Shown here one piece after another: positions 15,649-24,343 of a stretch of 39,821 nt of DNA. A program made the translations under genes and the position numbers. How positions within the stretch are numbered: position 1 is the stretch's first letter; the number at the start of each line of letters is the position of its first letter. The stretch is from an uncultured Coriobacteriaceae bacterium (GTDB taxonomy: Bacteria; Actinomycetota; Coriobacteriia; Coriobacteriales; Atopobiaceae): positions 1 through 39,821 of the forward strand of contig CADBDT010000002.1 of the NCBI GenBank assembly GCA_902793465.1, given 5' to 3'. The notes below the pieces were generated by a model that worked only from the letters and a program-made list of their open reading frames with translations, was not told the DNA's origin and did not search any database.

Positions 15649-17484
15649 ATGGATTACGAGCAAGACGACAGGCGCCAAGAGCGCCAGTCGAACAGGCGTC
15701 CACAGTCGGCTCGGTCTTCGAGGCCGCGCTCAGACGCCTCGCCAAGACAAGGCACCTCATCACAGCGTGCACCCCGAAACGAGCAGAGAAGCCAAAGGAG
15801 CCGCTCCGCTCACCCACGCCAGAATGGCCAAGGATCCTCCGGAAGGCCCAACGCCCAGGGCTCTTCCCGAAGGCCCAATGGCCAGAGATCTTCTGGTAGA
15901 CCCGCGCGCTCGAATGGACAAAGGCCCGCACGCAGGCCCAGCAACGGGGGCGCACGCCGCCCGGCCGCAAGGCCCGCAGGCTCCACTGCCTCGCATCGTC
16001 CCACGTCGCACGGCAACGTTCGGTCTGGCTCTCCCTACGCCAACCCCGCAGGCCGCAAATCGGGTATGCCCTTCTCGCCCATGCAAATTGGCATCGGCGT
16101 GGGTGGCATCGTTGTGCTTGGCGTCGTAATCTGGCTCGTCGTGGGGCTTCTCTCCCGCTTTGACGTAACGGTCAACGGCCAGAAGGTTACCCTGAGCAAG
16201 GGCGCCACCATCCAGACCCTCTTGGACAACAAGACGGTAACCCCCAAGCCTGGCAACCTGGTTGCAATTGACGGCTCGATGCTTACCGAGGGCGGCGGAA
16301 ACGTTTGCTCTGCCACCGTTGACGGCAACCCGGCGGACCCCACCACGGTGCTAACCGCAAACAACGTAGTGGAGATTGGCGACGGCGAGGACGCCACCGA
16401 GGAAACCACCTTGGAAGAGAAGGAAATCCCCTTTGAGACCGATGCGGGCGACAGGAGCTTTGAGGCGTACTGGTTTGGCTCAATCCACCTCCTTTCCGAC
16501 GGCGAAAACGGCATAGAGAGGACGACCACCGGAAACGTTTCGGGAAAGACCGAGACAGAGGTAACAAAGGAGCCCATAAGCAAGGGCTACCGTATCTACA
16601 CCGCACAGCCCGAAGACAAGCTCGTGGCACTTACGTTTGACGACGGTCCTTGGCCCGAGACCACAAACCAGATCCTGGACATCCTGGAAGAGCACAACGC
16701 CAAGGCGACGTTCTTTACCATTGGCAACCAGATTGAGAAGAACAAGGATGCGCTCGTTCGCGCAAACAAGCTTGGATGCGAGGTATGCACGCACACCTGG
16801 GACCACGCCGAGGGATCCGGTGGCGGCACCAGCATTGCCAATATGTCTGCCACCGAGCAGGTCCAAGAGGTCGAGAAGGGCTACAAGGCAATCTCCGACG
16901 CCCTTGGCAAGGAACCCCCGCACATCATACGTGCTCCTGGCGGCAACTTCTACGGCGACGTTATAGATAACCTGTGGGACAAGGTGGATGCCGAGATTGG
17001 CTGGGACGTGGACACCGAGGACTGGAGCAAGCCCGGCGAGTCCGCAATTGAAGAGATGATCCTTTCTGTAAAGCCTGGCCAGGTGGTCCTTATGCACGAC
17101 GGCGGCGGCGACCGCAGCCAGACTGTGCAGGCCCTGCGCAACGCGTTGCCCAAGCTCGTGGAAAAGGGCTACAAGTTTGTAACGGTTAGCGACCTTATTG
17201 CCTGCGGCATGCCCAGCAAGAAGTCCGACATCCCCTCTACCACAGGCGAGAGCAGCAGCTCAAGCAGCTCGTCCGACACCTCGAGCAGTTCGTCCAGCAG
17301 CTCCAGCAGCACGTCCGATTCCTCCAGCTCAACGGGATCTTCGGATTCTTACGGCACGTCCGACTCCTCGAGCAGCAGTTCGTCCAGCAGCTCAAGCTCC
17401 TCGAGCACGGGTACGGGCACGTCCGACTCCTCGAGCACGACAGGCTCGTCGAGCTCCAGCTCAACCAGCAGGTCTAACTCGTAA
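15649..17484 (+). CDS. Membrane-anchored NodB-type polysaccharide deacetylase with Ser-rich tail
   Basis: 611 aa. Residues 1-140 are Arg/Gln/Ser/Pro-rich, disordered and presumably cytoplasmic; 144-168 form one membrane helix; about 172-245 is a small beta-rich segment; 322-515 is a CE4 domain with TFDDGP (Asp331, Asp332), HTWDH (His382, His386), RAPGG (Arg428 onward) and LMHDGGG (His483). CE4 enzymes remove acetyl groups from peptidoglycan or other acetylated glycans using a metal bound by the Asp/His/His triad, all present. Residues 530-611 are a serine-rich low-complexity tail, perhaps a wall-spanning spacer or glycosylation site. The start has GGAAGG eight bases upstream and a strong promoter. 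Likely role: lysozyme resistance or tailoring of a surface polysaccharide. Confidence 0.9.
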   Translation: MDYEQDDRRQERQSNRRPQSARSSRPRSDASPRQGTSSQRAPRNEQRSQRSRSAHPRQNGQGSSGRPNAQGSSRRPNGQRSSGRPARSNGQRPARRPSNGGARRPAARPAGSTASHRPTSHGNVRSGSPYANPAGRKSGMPFSPMQIGIGVGGIVVLGVVIWLVVGLLSRFDVTVNGQKVTLSKGATIQTLLDNKTVTPKPGNLVAIDGSMLTEGGGNVCSATVDGNPADPTTVLTANNVVEIGDGEDATEETTLEEKEIPFETDAGDRSFEAYWFGSIHLLSDGENGIERTTTGNVSGKTETEVTKEPISKGYRIYTAQPEDKLVALTFDDGPWPETTNQILDILEEHNAKATFFTIGNQIEKNKDALVRANKLGCEVCTHTWDHAEGSGGGTSIANMSATEQVQEVEKGYKAISDALGKEPPHIIRAPGGNFYGDVIDNLWDKVDAEIGWDVDTEDWSKPGESAIEEMILSVKPGQVVLMHDGGGDRSQTVQALRNALPKLVEKGYKFVTVSDLIACGMPSKKSDIPSTTGESSSSSSSSDTSSSSSSSSSSTSDSSSSTGSSDSYGTSDSSSSSSSSSSSSSSTGTGTSDSSSTTGSSSSSSTSRSNS

Positions 17485-17504
17485 CCCGCTTTTTGACCGC
17501 AGGT

Positions 17505-17569
17505 AGGGGACAGTCCCTTTGTTGTGATTAAGAGAATCACAACAAAGGGACTGTCCCCTATTCTTTTAG
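17505..17569 (+). terminator. Rho-independent terminator after the deacetylase gene
   Basis: Perfect 25-bp stem: 17505-17529 (AGGGGACAGTCCC..) pairs with 17535-17559 over the loop AAGAG, followed by ATTCTTTT. It starts 21 bases after the stop codon. The stem is unusually long, but the T tract makes termination likely. Confidence 0.85.
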
Positions 17570-17602
17570 ACAGACTGTTCGAAAACTCGTGGTGAGAACG
17601 GT

Positions 17603-17706
17603 GTGCCTCTTGGGGATACTCCCCTACGGGTACATCGCGGGAAACGCATCTCATCAAAAGAGGACCATCCGCGATGTACCCGATGGGGAGTATCCCCAAG
17701 AGGCAC
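17603..17706. repeat. Long GGGGATACTCCCC-type palindrome (copy 1)
   Basis: 38-base arms (17603-17640 and 17669-17706) are complementary except for a central TA/AT mismatch. The loop is about 28 bases. Outer arms are GTGCCTCTT/AAGAGGCAC; inner arms are GGGGATACTCCCC, GGGTACATCGCGG and complements. The same inner arms and the same central mismatch occur at 30804-30912 with different but still complementary outer arms. It lies between the convergent deacetylase and DUF47 genes, so it may also act as a bidirectional terminator. Confidence 0.85.
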
Positions 17707-17739
17707 ATTAACCGCAACGTTTGCTTTTTGTGGTCTTCC

Positions 17740-18354
17740 CTACGCGCTCTTCATTACCACCGAGCGTACCACGCCGGCAGCGCTGTCGCAGGCGTTAAGG
17801 CAGCTCTCCATGCGGTCAAAGATGCGCAGCCACGTTACGACCTCCTTGCCGCCTTCCTCCTCGGCAAAGAGCCTGCGCACGGCATTCTGGTAAACACGGT
17901 CCGCACCGTCCTCCACGCGGCTCACGTTAATGGCGTGGTGCATTACGCGGTCGTCCTTCTTGTAGTTGGGCAACAGCTCTATCATCTGCTGCAGCTCGAC
18001 GATGGCCTTGTTGGTAAGTATTGCCATCTCCACCGCCTCGGGACGCATGTGGTCGACCTGAAAGAGATCCAGCCTCATGGACACGGCCTCCATAAGGTCC
18101 ACCACGTCGTCCAGGCGAAGCGCAAGGTCACTTATGTCTTCACGCTCGAAGGGCGTTATAAACGAGGTATAGAGCCGCTTCATAATGTCGGCCACGAGCT
18201 CGTCGGTGGTCATCTCGTGAACCTTCATGCGCGGTATGCGCGGCATGGAGGCGGGAAAATCCTCCATTATGGACACGTACTCCTCCGATGCCTCAACCAC
18301 CTGGCTGGCCACCTTTTTGAGCAGGGTATAGAAGATGTCTTCTCTCTTTGCCAT
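17740..18354 (-). CDS. DUF47 (PhoU-like) PiT accessory protein
   Basis: 204 aa, all-helical, with the DUF47/PhoU-related pattern (LLKKVASQVVEASE.., DLALRLDDVVDLMEAVSMR, INVSRVEDGADRVYQNA). Proteins of this family are typically encoded next to PiT phosphate carriers and are thought to modulate them. Here it follows the PiT gene by 38 bases on the same strand. AAAGGAG lies seven bases before ATG 18354. Length is usual for the family. Confidence 0.92.
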   Translation of the reverse strand: MAKREDIFYTLLKKVASQVVEASEEYVSIMEDFPASMPRIPRMKVHEMTTDELVADIMKRLYTSFITPFEREDISDLALRLDDVVDLMEAVSMRLDLFQVDHMRPEAVEMAILTNKAIVELQQMIELLPNYKKDDRVMHHAINVSRVEDGADRVYQNAVRRLFAEEEGGKEVVTWLRIFDRMESCLNACDSAAGVVRSVVMKSA

Positions 18355-18392
18355 GTTATTCTCCTTTGCGATGCTCTCTAACTTCTAACTCT

Positions 18393-19442
18393 TTAGAAGA
18401 CCAGCAGGAACAGCTTTGCCAGCGCAAAGCCTATAAGTCCGCAGCCTGGAAACGTAAACACCCACGTAAGAACCATGTCCTTGGCTATGGCCCAGTTAAC
18501 CGAGCGCATGTCCTTAGCGGCACCTGCGCCCATTATTGCAGCCGTCTTTGTGTGGGTGGTAGACACCGGCAATCCAGTGAGCGTTGCCACCAAAAGCGAC
18601 GCCGTAGCGCTCATAGACGCGGCGAACCCCTGGTATTTTTCGAGGCGCACCATTCCCATGCCAACCGTCTTAATTATCTTCTTGCCGCCCACCGCGGTTC
18701 CTATTGCCATTACCAGGGCACATACAACCTGGATCCACAAGGGAAAGCCGCCCATCTCGGAAATCCCAAAGCCCTCGGCCAGTGCTATGGCCATGCAGGC
18801 GGTAGACATAAACTTTTGCCCGTCCTGCGCTCCGTGCATGAGGGCCACGCCAGCAGCTCCAAGCACCTGCATGCGCCCAAAAAAGTCGTTTGTCTTTCGT
18901 CGGTCGGCGTTTCTGCAGGCAATTGGTATTATGCGCGATATGGCCCATCCGGCGGCAAAGCCCAGCGCCGTAGAAAGCACCAGGCCATATATAACCTTTA
19001 TCCACTCCCCCATGTTTACGCCGCCCAGGCCACCCTGCACGGCAATCGCGGCTCCGGTAAGGCCGGCTATGAGGGCATGGCTCTCGCTGGTGGGGATGCC
19101 AAACGCCCAGGCGCCCAAGCCCCATGCAACGATTCCCACCGTCGCCGCGGCAAGGGCAATAAGTGCGGCGCGATTATTGCCGCCAAAGTCCACCATGCTG
19201 CTCATGGTGTCCGCAACGGCCGTGGATATAAGACTCATTCCCACGAGTCCCACAAAGTTGCATATCACACTCATTATTATTGCGTCTCTAACGCCAATCG
19301 AGCGCGTGCCCACTGGCTCGGCAATCGCGTTAGCGGCATCCGTAGACCCATTTACAAAAATGGAGCCGAGTATGAGCGCCATAACGATTGCAAGAAAAGG
19401 ATTGGAGGCGAGCGCCTCTAGAAACTGGGGGAACGTCACCAT
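18393..19442 (-). CDS. pit: PiT-family inorganic phosphate transporter
   Basis: 349 aa with about ten membrane helices. Two inverted halves carry the PiT signatures: NGSTDAANAIAEPVGTR near the N terminus and the matching region with HGAQDGQKF later, plus IPTSESHALIAG and VSTTHTKTAAIMG. It imports phosphate by cation coupling. The start at ATG 19442 has AAAGG about nine bases upstream; the frame extends further upstream but that part is unlike the family. First gene of a pit-DUF47 operon. Confidence 0.93.
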   Translation of the reverse strand: MVTFPQFLEALASNPFLAIVMALILGSIFVNGSTDAANAIAEPVGTRSIGVRDAIIMSVICNFVGLVGMSLISTAVADTMSSMVDFGGNNRAALIALAAATVGIVAWGLGAWAFGIPTSESHALIAGLTGAAIAVQGGLGGVNMGEWIKVIYGLVLSTALGFAAGWAISRIIPIACRNADRRKTNDFFGRMQVLGAAGVALMHGAQDGQKFMSTACMAIALAEGFGISEMGGFPLWIQVVCALVMAIGTAVGGKKIIKTVGMGMVRLEKYQGFAASMSATASLLVATLTGLPVSTTHTKTAAIMGAGAAKDMRSVNWAIAKDMVLTWVFTFPGCGLIGFALAKLFLLVF

Positions 19443-19600
19443 AGTAGCGGCCTTTCTCTCAGATACAAAGCGATAGTAAACGTTTGTTCGCGCTCTGCTC
19501 CCCACAAAATCATTTGTTTCGCTTCTTTTGCGCCCAATGGAACAATGTGTACCGTCAAACGGTATGTGTTTTGAGGTGAAATGCATTTATAAATAACGTC

Positions 19601-19606
19601 TATACT
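19601..19606 (+). promoter_or_regulatory. Possible -10 element of gltX
   Basis: TATACT, one base from consensus, lies 76 bases upstream of the gltX start in the divergent region shared with pit. No convincing -35 is at the right distance. Confidence 0.4.
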
Positions 19607-19681
19607 AGTGAAGCGTTTTGCAAACAACTGGGCGGTATGCTCCACTAGGAACGCATTCCATACGGCAAGAGAGAGGCAACT

Positions 19682-21175
19682 ATGACAAACAAATCCAACG
19701 CGAACGCCGTGCGCGTTCGCTTTGCTCCCTCGCCTACCGGCAAGCTCCACGTTGGTGGAGCACGGACGGCAATCTATAACTGGGCTTTTGCGCGAGCCAA
19801 CGGAGGAACCTTTATCCTGCGCATAGACGACACGGATCCCACACGCTCCACGGAGGAGAACACCCAAGTAATCCTTCGCGCCATGCGCTGGCTTGGGTTG
19901 GACTGGGACGAGGGTCCCGAGGCGGGAGGCGACTTTGGCCCCTACTTCCAAACCGAGCGCATGGACCTCTATAAACAGGCGGCCGAGCGCCTGGTTTCCG
20001 AAGGCAAGGCATACTACTGCTTTTGCACACCACAAAAGCTCGCAGCGGATCGCGAGGCAGCGGCAAAGCGTCACGATTCGTTTCAGGGCTACCAGCGCAC
20101 CTGCCGCGGCATAGACCCCAAGGAAGCGCAGGCGCGCGTGGACGCCGGAGAGCCCTACACCATTCGCATAAAGGTGCCAGAGGACCGTGGCGACGTGGTG
20201 GTGCGCGACGCCGTGCACGGCAACGTGACCTTTAACGCCAAGGAGCTGGACGACTTTATTATCTTCCGCTCCGACGGCACTCCCACCTACAACTTTGCAA
20301 CCGTGGTGGACGATGCAGCCATGGGCATTACCCACATCGTTCGCGGAGACGACCACCTATCCAACACGCCACGTCAGGTGGTCGTATACGAGGCACTCGG
20401 CGCGCCCGTTCCCACATTTGCCCACATCTCCATGATTCTGGGAGAGGACGGCAAGAAACTCTCCAAGCGCCATGGGGCAACAAGCGTTGAGGAGTACCGC
20501 GATGCCGGGTATCTTTCCGACGCCTTTGTTAACTACCTTGCGCTGCTTGGTTGGGCACCCGACGGAGAAAGCACCGTTATCTCGCGCGAGCGTCTGGCAA
20601 GCGAGTTCTCGCTCGACCACGTGTCCAAGAACCCGGCCATAATGGATCCCAAGAAGCTCGACTACATTAACGGAGAGTACCTGCACGCCATGAGCGACCA
20701 GGAGTTTGCCAACGATGTTCTGGTTCCCCAACTCGTTGCTGCCGGGCTCGAGAAGGACGGCGCGCTCTCCCACGACGACGACTGGTTCCTGCTGCTCGCA
20801 AGCGCCCTCAAGCCACGCACGACTTTGTCCCCAGACGTCGTGGAGCGCTCGCAGTTCCTTTACACGGAGGATGCAGACCTCGAGTACGACCCCAAGGCCG
20901 TTAAGAAGTGGGTTATGAAGAACGGTGCGCTGGAGGCACTCGAGGCCGCCAAGACTAAGCTGGAAGGGCTGGACTCCTGGACCCCGCAGGCCATCGAGGA
21001 GGCACTGGAGCCCCTGCCCGAGGCCCTTGGCATGGGCAAGGGCAAGGTATTCCAGCCAATTCGCGTTGCGTGCGTGGGCTGTGCCGTGTCGCCTGGCATC
21101 GGCGAGACGCTCGCCCTCCTGGGACGCGACCACACCCTTGCCCGCATCGATCGTACGCTAGAGACGCTCAAGTAG
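19682..21175 (+). CDS. gltX: Glutamyl-tRNA synthetase
   Basis: 497 aa, full length for the bacterial enzyme. The class I HIGH-like motif is PSPTGKLHVGG (16-26) and the KMSKS-like motif is KLSKRHG (about 257-263). RIDDTDPTRSTEE and HIVRGDDHLSNTPRQ are characteristic of the GluRS catalytic domain; the C terminus is the helical anticodon-binding region. It charges tRNA-Glu with glutamate. GAGAGGCAACT precedes ATG 19682. Tyr-Cys-Phe-Cys near residue 117 is typical of GluRS (partial zinc-site remnant). tRNA-Glu is at 35077-35153 in this window. Confidence 0.97.
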   Translation: MTNKSNANAVRVRFAPSPTGKLHVGGARTAIYNWAFARANGGTFILRIDDTDPTRSTEENTQVILRAMRWLGLDWDEGPEAGGDFGPYFQTERMDLYKQAAERLVSEGKAYYCFCTPQKLAADREAAAKRHDSFQGYQRTCRGIDPKEAQARVDAGEPYTIRIKVPEDRGDVVVRDAVHGNVTFNAKELDDFIIFRSDGTPTYNFATVVDDAAMGITHIVRGDDHLSNTPRQVVVYEALGAPVPTFAHISMILGEDGKKLSKRHGATSVEEYRDAGYLSDAFVNYLALLGWAPDGESTVISRERLASEFSLDHVSKNPAIMDPKKLDYINGEYLHAMSDQEFANDVLVPQLVAAGLEKDGALSHDDDWFLLLASALKPRTTLSPDVVERSQFLYTEDADLEYDPKAVKKWVMKNGALEALEAAKTKLEGLDSWTPQAIEEALEPLPEALGMGKGKVFQPIRVACVGCAVSPGIGETLALLGRDHTLARIDRTLETLK

Positions 21176-21197
21176 ATACCTGTACATTGGACAATGG

Positions 21198-21484
21198 GGG
21201 CAGCCCCTAAACAAAGGTCAAAACCGCAAGGCGCCATGGAAAGCAGCCGCGCGCAGTTCCGCAGCGTAGCGAGGGGCAACCAAAAAGGTTAGGGGCACCC
21301 AACTCGCGCGAGGAGCGAAGCGACCGCGTGTGCAGTCTTCGTAGCGAGGGGCAACCAAAAAGGTTAGGGGCACCCAACTCGCGCGAGGAGCGGAGCGACC
21401 GCGTGTGCAGTCTATGCGAGGACTGTTTGAGCACGGCGCTTGTCCATGGCGCCTTGCGGTTTTGACCTTGTTTAGGGGCTGCCC
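21198..21484. repeat. Large hairpin element with conserved core and variable modules (copy A)
   Basis: Arms of about 42 bases (21198-21239 and 21444-21484) are complementary with one bulged A. The inside is a conserved core: CAGCCGCGCGCAGTTCCGCA on the left and GAGGACTGTTTGAGCACGGC on the right. Two direct 75-bp modules (21265-21339 and 21340-21413) sit between the halves of the core; they differ at only a few positions and each contains AAAAAGGTTAGGGGC and the palindrome CTCGCGCGAG. The same core occurs at 35358-35495 without modules and, inverted, from 39695. It lies between the convergent gltX and flippase-like genes. Apparent reading frames in it are repeat artefacts. Confidence 0.88.
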
Positions 21485-21517
21485 GCTACAATAGTTTCGA
21501 AATCTCCTACCCAACCG

Positions 21518-22744
21518 CTACCGCTTGGGCCTAAAGGTGGCGCCGCTGCTACGAGGAGACGACTTGCTCTTGCCCAACAGCCTGTTTTTAATCCGCTGAA
21601 CACGCTGGTAGATGCTAAGCGAGCGGTCCCTGGAGCGAAGTCCCAGCAGAGGGGCCGAAAGTATGGTGGGTGCAAAGAAGGTTACGATGCGCCAGATAAT
21701 AAAGCCGGCGTTTATGTTCGCGGGGCCAAACATGTATCCATAGAACATGTAGAAACTGCCCTCCGCACCACCGGTTCCTCCGGGCAGCGGAACCGCCGTG
21801 GCAACCATCTGTACCATGGAACCCGCAGCAAGGCAGTTTATAAAGTCTCCTTCGATGCCAAACGCCCGCAGCACGAACCATGGAATCATGTAGAAGGACG
21901 CGAGCTGCGCCATGGTTACCAAAAGCGTTAGTCCCATGGAAGGCAGGTCTTTTGCCGCCTGCTTAAATATGCGCGAGAACTCCATTACCTGCACGTTTAC
22001 CATCTCGTGCCAGTGATCTCGATTCTTGAGCCGGCCGCGCCGCGACAAGAACCGAATAAGACCGTTGCCTATGCGCATAACAAAGCGCGGGCACAGGCAC
22101 ACCACAAAGAGGCCGGCAAGCTCCAAAAAGTGGACGCCAAACACCACGAGGTTAAGAATCACAATGTCGCCGTACGTGTCAAAGAAGAAGCCGAGCTTTA
22201 CGGCAAGCATTATGGCTGCAAAGAGCACGACGCCAAGCTGGAACATAATAAAGCGGGTAAACTGGGTGGCAGAGGCCTCACCCACGTCCAGCCCCGTTCG
22301 CGTAAGCCTAACGATCTGCGACGGAATGGCTCCCGCCATCATGGGCGTTAGGTTGCCAAAAAAGATGCCGCTCGCCTCTACGCTCATAAGGTCTCGTATG
22401 CCAACAGGCGAGTCGTGGTCCAAATACACGGCTATTGCATAGGCTATAACGCCAAAGATGAAGTACGACACAAAGCAGACGCCCGCCAAGGCCACCCATC
22501 CAAGGTCAACCTTGGAAAGGGCCTCCACAAACGAGCCCATCTGGCCCGACACAGTAAGGTAAATAACGTATACGATTACCACAACGCCCAGAAAAATGGC
22601 GCCTTTGCGAGCCTTGGCGCGGTTTTCTGCCTCGTCGTCGGCGGACCGTCCTCTGCGCGCCGAGCCACGGCTGTTGCCAACGTTGAGCGACACTTTAGCG
22701 TGTCCCTTCTTCTCCCCGCCCTGGGGTTTGCTCTCACCTGCCAT
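21518..22744 (-). CDS. Flippase-like integral membrane protein (UPF0104 / LPG-synthase TM-region family)
   Basis: 408 aa. A basic soluble N terminus (1-45) is followed by about eight membrane helices with the family signature PLPGGTGGAEGSFYMFYGY. The family includes the membrane part of lysyl-phosphatidylglycerol synthase and stand-alone lipid-flippase-like proteins; there is no C-terminal aminoacyl-transferase domain here. A role in moving a lipid or glycolipid across the membrane is inferred. The start at ATG 22744 has AGGAGA directly upstream; a longer frame to 22777 lacks a site. It is convergent with gltX. Confidence 0.85.
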   Translation of the reverse strand: MAGESKPQGGEKKGHAKVSLNVGNSRGSARRGRSADDEAENRAKARKGAIFLGVVVIVYVIYLTVSGQMGSFVEALSKVDLGWVALAGVCFVSYFIFGVIAYAIAVYLDHDSPVGIRDLMSVEASGIFFGNLTPMMAGAIPSQIVRLTRTGLDVGEASATQFTRFIMFQLGVVLFAAIMLAVKLGFFFDTYGDIVILNLVVFGVHFLELAGLFVVCLCPRFVMRIGNGLIRFLSRRGRLKNRDHWHEMVNVQVMEFSRIFKQAAKDLPSMGLTLLVTMAQLASFYMIPWFVLRAFGIEGDFINCLAAGSMVQMVATAVPLPGGTGGAEGSFYMFYGYMFGPANINAGFIIWRIVTFFAPTILSAPLLGLRSRDRSLSIYQRVQRIKNRLLGKSKSSPRSSGATFRPKR

Positions 22745-22902
22745 TGCTCTCCTAAAAACAATACTGGCCAACGCCAAGTCTTTTATTTTGTATACGCATA
22801 ACAGTCCCTTGTTGGTCTACTATATTAGCCGCACGCAAAACTTGCGCGAACAAAAAATGCCGATGTACGCTCAGAACACAGACTTTTTTAGGAGAGAGCG
22901 CA

Positions 22903-24273
22903 ATGCAACCCGAAGCGACACCCAATTCCGAAAAGCTCAACGCCTCGTACATGCACAACCACGAAACGATGCTTTCCGTTTTACGTGGCACCGATGGCCC
23001 CATTGTTCCCCAAAAGAAGGAGCCAGACCTCACGGTGTGCCTCGAGCGGGTGCTTGTGGATCGTGCCACCAACATGGTTGTTGCCTACGAGGGAGAAAAC
23101 GGCATAGAGCAGCTCTTTAAGAACATAGCTGATGCATGGAAGGGGCTTGCGCTCGTGTATCAGGAAGGGCGGCTCATAGGCTTGGAGGGACGACTCGTAA
23201 TTACGCAGAACCAGCTCGTGGGCATAAAGGTGTCGCTTTGCGCCGGTGGCCAGATTGCCTGCTCCGCCGGGCCCTCGAGCTCCATATTTGCGCTGCTGCG
23301 GGTTATTGAGTCGTTTGACCTGCAGGTCCACGCGGTCTCCCGCGCAATGGGCTGCGAGTACGAGTTGGTGGCGGAAGGCTACAACTCCTATGTGTCCTCC
23401 CCTCTTGACGTGCAGCTTGTTCCAAGGGCTCAGTTTACCCTCCTAACCGCGCACCTCTCCCAAAAGGGCCGCTATGCCAGGGACGCTCTTCGCTGCGAGT
23501 GCGCCACGAGCATTAGCCTGGTGCATGGAGGCGATCGCGCCTCGCTCGCATCGCTTCGTCTTGCAACCGCCCTCTCTCCCCTTCTAAACTTCCTGTGCGA
23601 CAACGTTCGTTGCTTCCGCGGCACCGACGCGCGCCACACGCAACGCATGATTCGCTCGGTTATATGGGAAGAGGTGGATCCGTCGCGCTGCGGTATGGTG
23701 CCTGGCATTTTTGAGAACGACTTCTCCTTCGAGCGCTATCTTGCTTGGCTCGAGGACATTCAGCCAATTATGTTTGAGGGCGACGACGGTAGCGTGGTTT
23801 CCACTGGCAAGCAGACGCTCAAGGAGCACATGAGCGGCCAAAGGTATTCTAGAAACGAGGCCGCACGCATGCTCTACAGGGTGTTTCCCTATGCGCGCCT
23901 GTTGGAGCACACCCTCCAAATTACACAGGCCGACTCCATGCGACCCCATTTGGTCGGTGGGTACCTGGCATTTATGAAGGGGCTCTTTAGAAACGAACTC
24001 ACAGTAGACAATGCCCTCTCGTGCTTTGGCGTACTTGGACAAAACGACGTTGCGGACGCCGCAAGGGAGCTACGCAAGAACGGATGGGATGCCACAGTGT
24101 ACGGTCGCAGCGCGTCGGAGCTCGTGGACCAACTCATACGGCTTTCGCGTTCTGCTCTAAACAACTCCAAGGAGCAGCTGCTGCTGGACCACATTGCAGA
24201 GCTGTGGGAGGTACGCATGGTTCCCCGCGATGCCTTTGTTCGCCAGGAGATAAAGACCATTCGCGGCTGGTAG
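22903..24273 (+). CDS. Glutamate-cysteine ligase-like (GCS2-type carboxylate-amine ligase) protein
   Basis: 456 aa. The pattern fits the GCS2/EgtA-like family: an early EGENGIEQLF segment, GRLVITQNQLVGIKVSLCAG (the E-P-G-GQ-E region), SAGPSSSI, the long helix region with RYARDALRCECATSISLVHG, and a C-terminal helical part. Such enzymes join a glutamate gamma-carboxyl to an amine, usually cysteine, using ATP. Several usual acidic metal ligands read differently here (ITQNQ where ELEG/PGGQ is common), so the substrate may differ. AGGAGAGAG lies about eight bases before ATG 22903. No glutathione synthetase follows; the next gene is a 2-hydroxyacid dehydrogenase 70 bases on. Confidence 0.62.
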   Translation: MQPEATPNSEKLNASYMHNHETMLSVLRGTDGPIVPQKKEPDLTVCLERVLVDRATNMVVAYEGENGIEQLFKNIADAWKGLALVYQEGRLIGLEGRLVITQNQLVGIKVSLCAGGQIACSAGPSSSIFALLRVIESFDLQVHAVSRAMGCEYELVAEGYNSYVSSPLDVQLVPRAQFTLLTAHLSQKGRYARDALRCECATSISLVHGGDRASLASLRLATALSPLLNFLCDNVRCFRGTDARHTQRMIRSVIWEEVDPSRCGMVPGIFENDFSFERYLAWLEDIQPIMFEGDDGSVVSTGKQTLKEHMSGQRYSRNEAARMLYRVFPYARLLEHTLQITQADSMRPHLVGGYLAFMKGLFRNELTVDNALSCFGVLGQNDVADAARELRKNGWDATVYGRSASELVDQLIRLSRSALNNSKEQLLLDHIAELWEVRMVPRDAFVRQEIKTIRGW

Positions 24274-24343
24274 GATACGGGCCAGCCTGCTGGGTGCGCC
24301 TTTTGCACTTGCGACAGCTGGGACACGCGAAACGGAAGACAGC

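Noticed and set aside
21207..21514. Small Arg/Ser-rich proteins on the minus strand
   Set aside because: They are translations of the 75-bp modules and arms of element A; the peptide repeats only mirror the DNA repeats.
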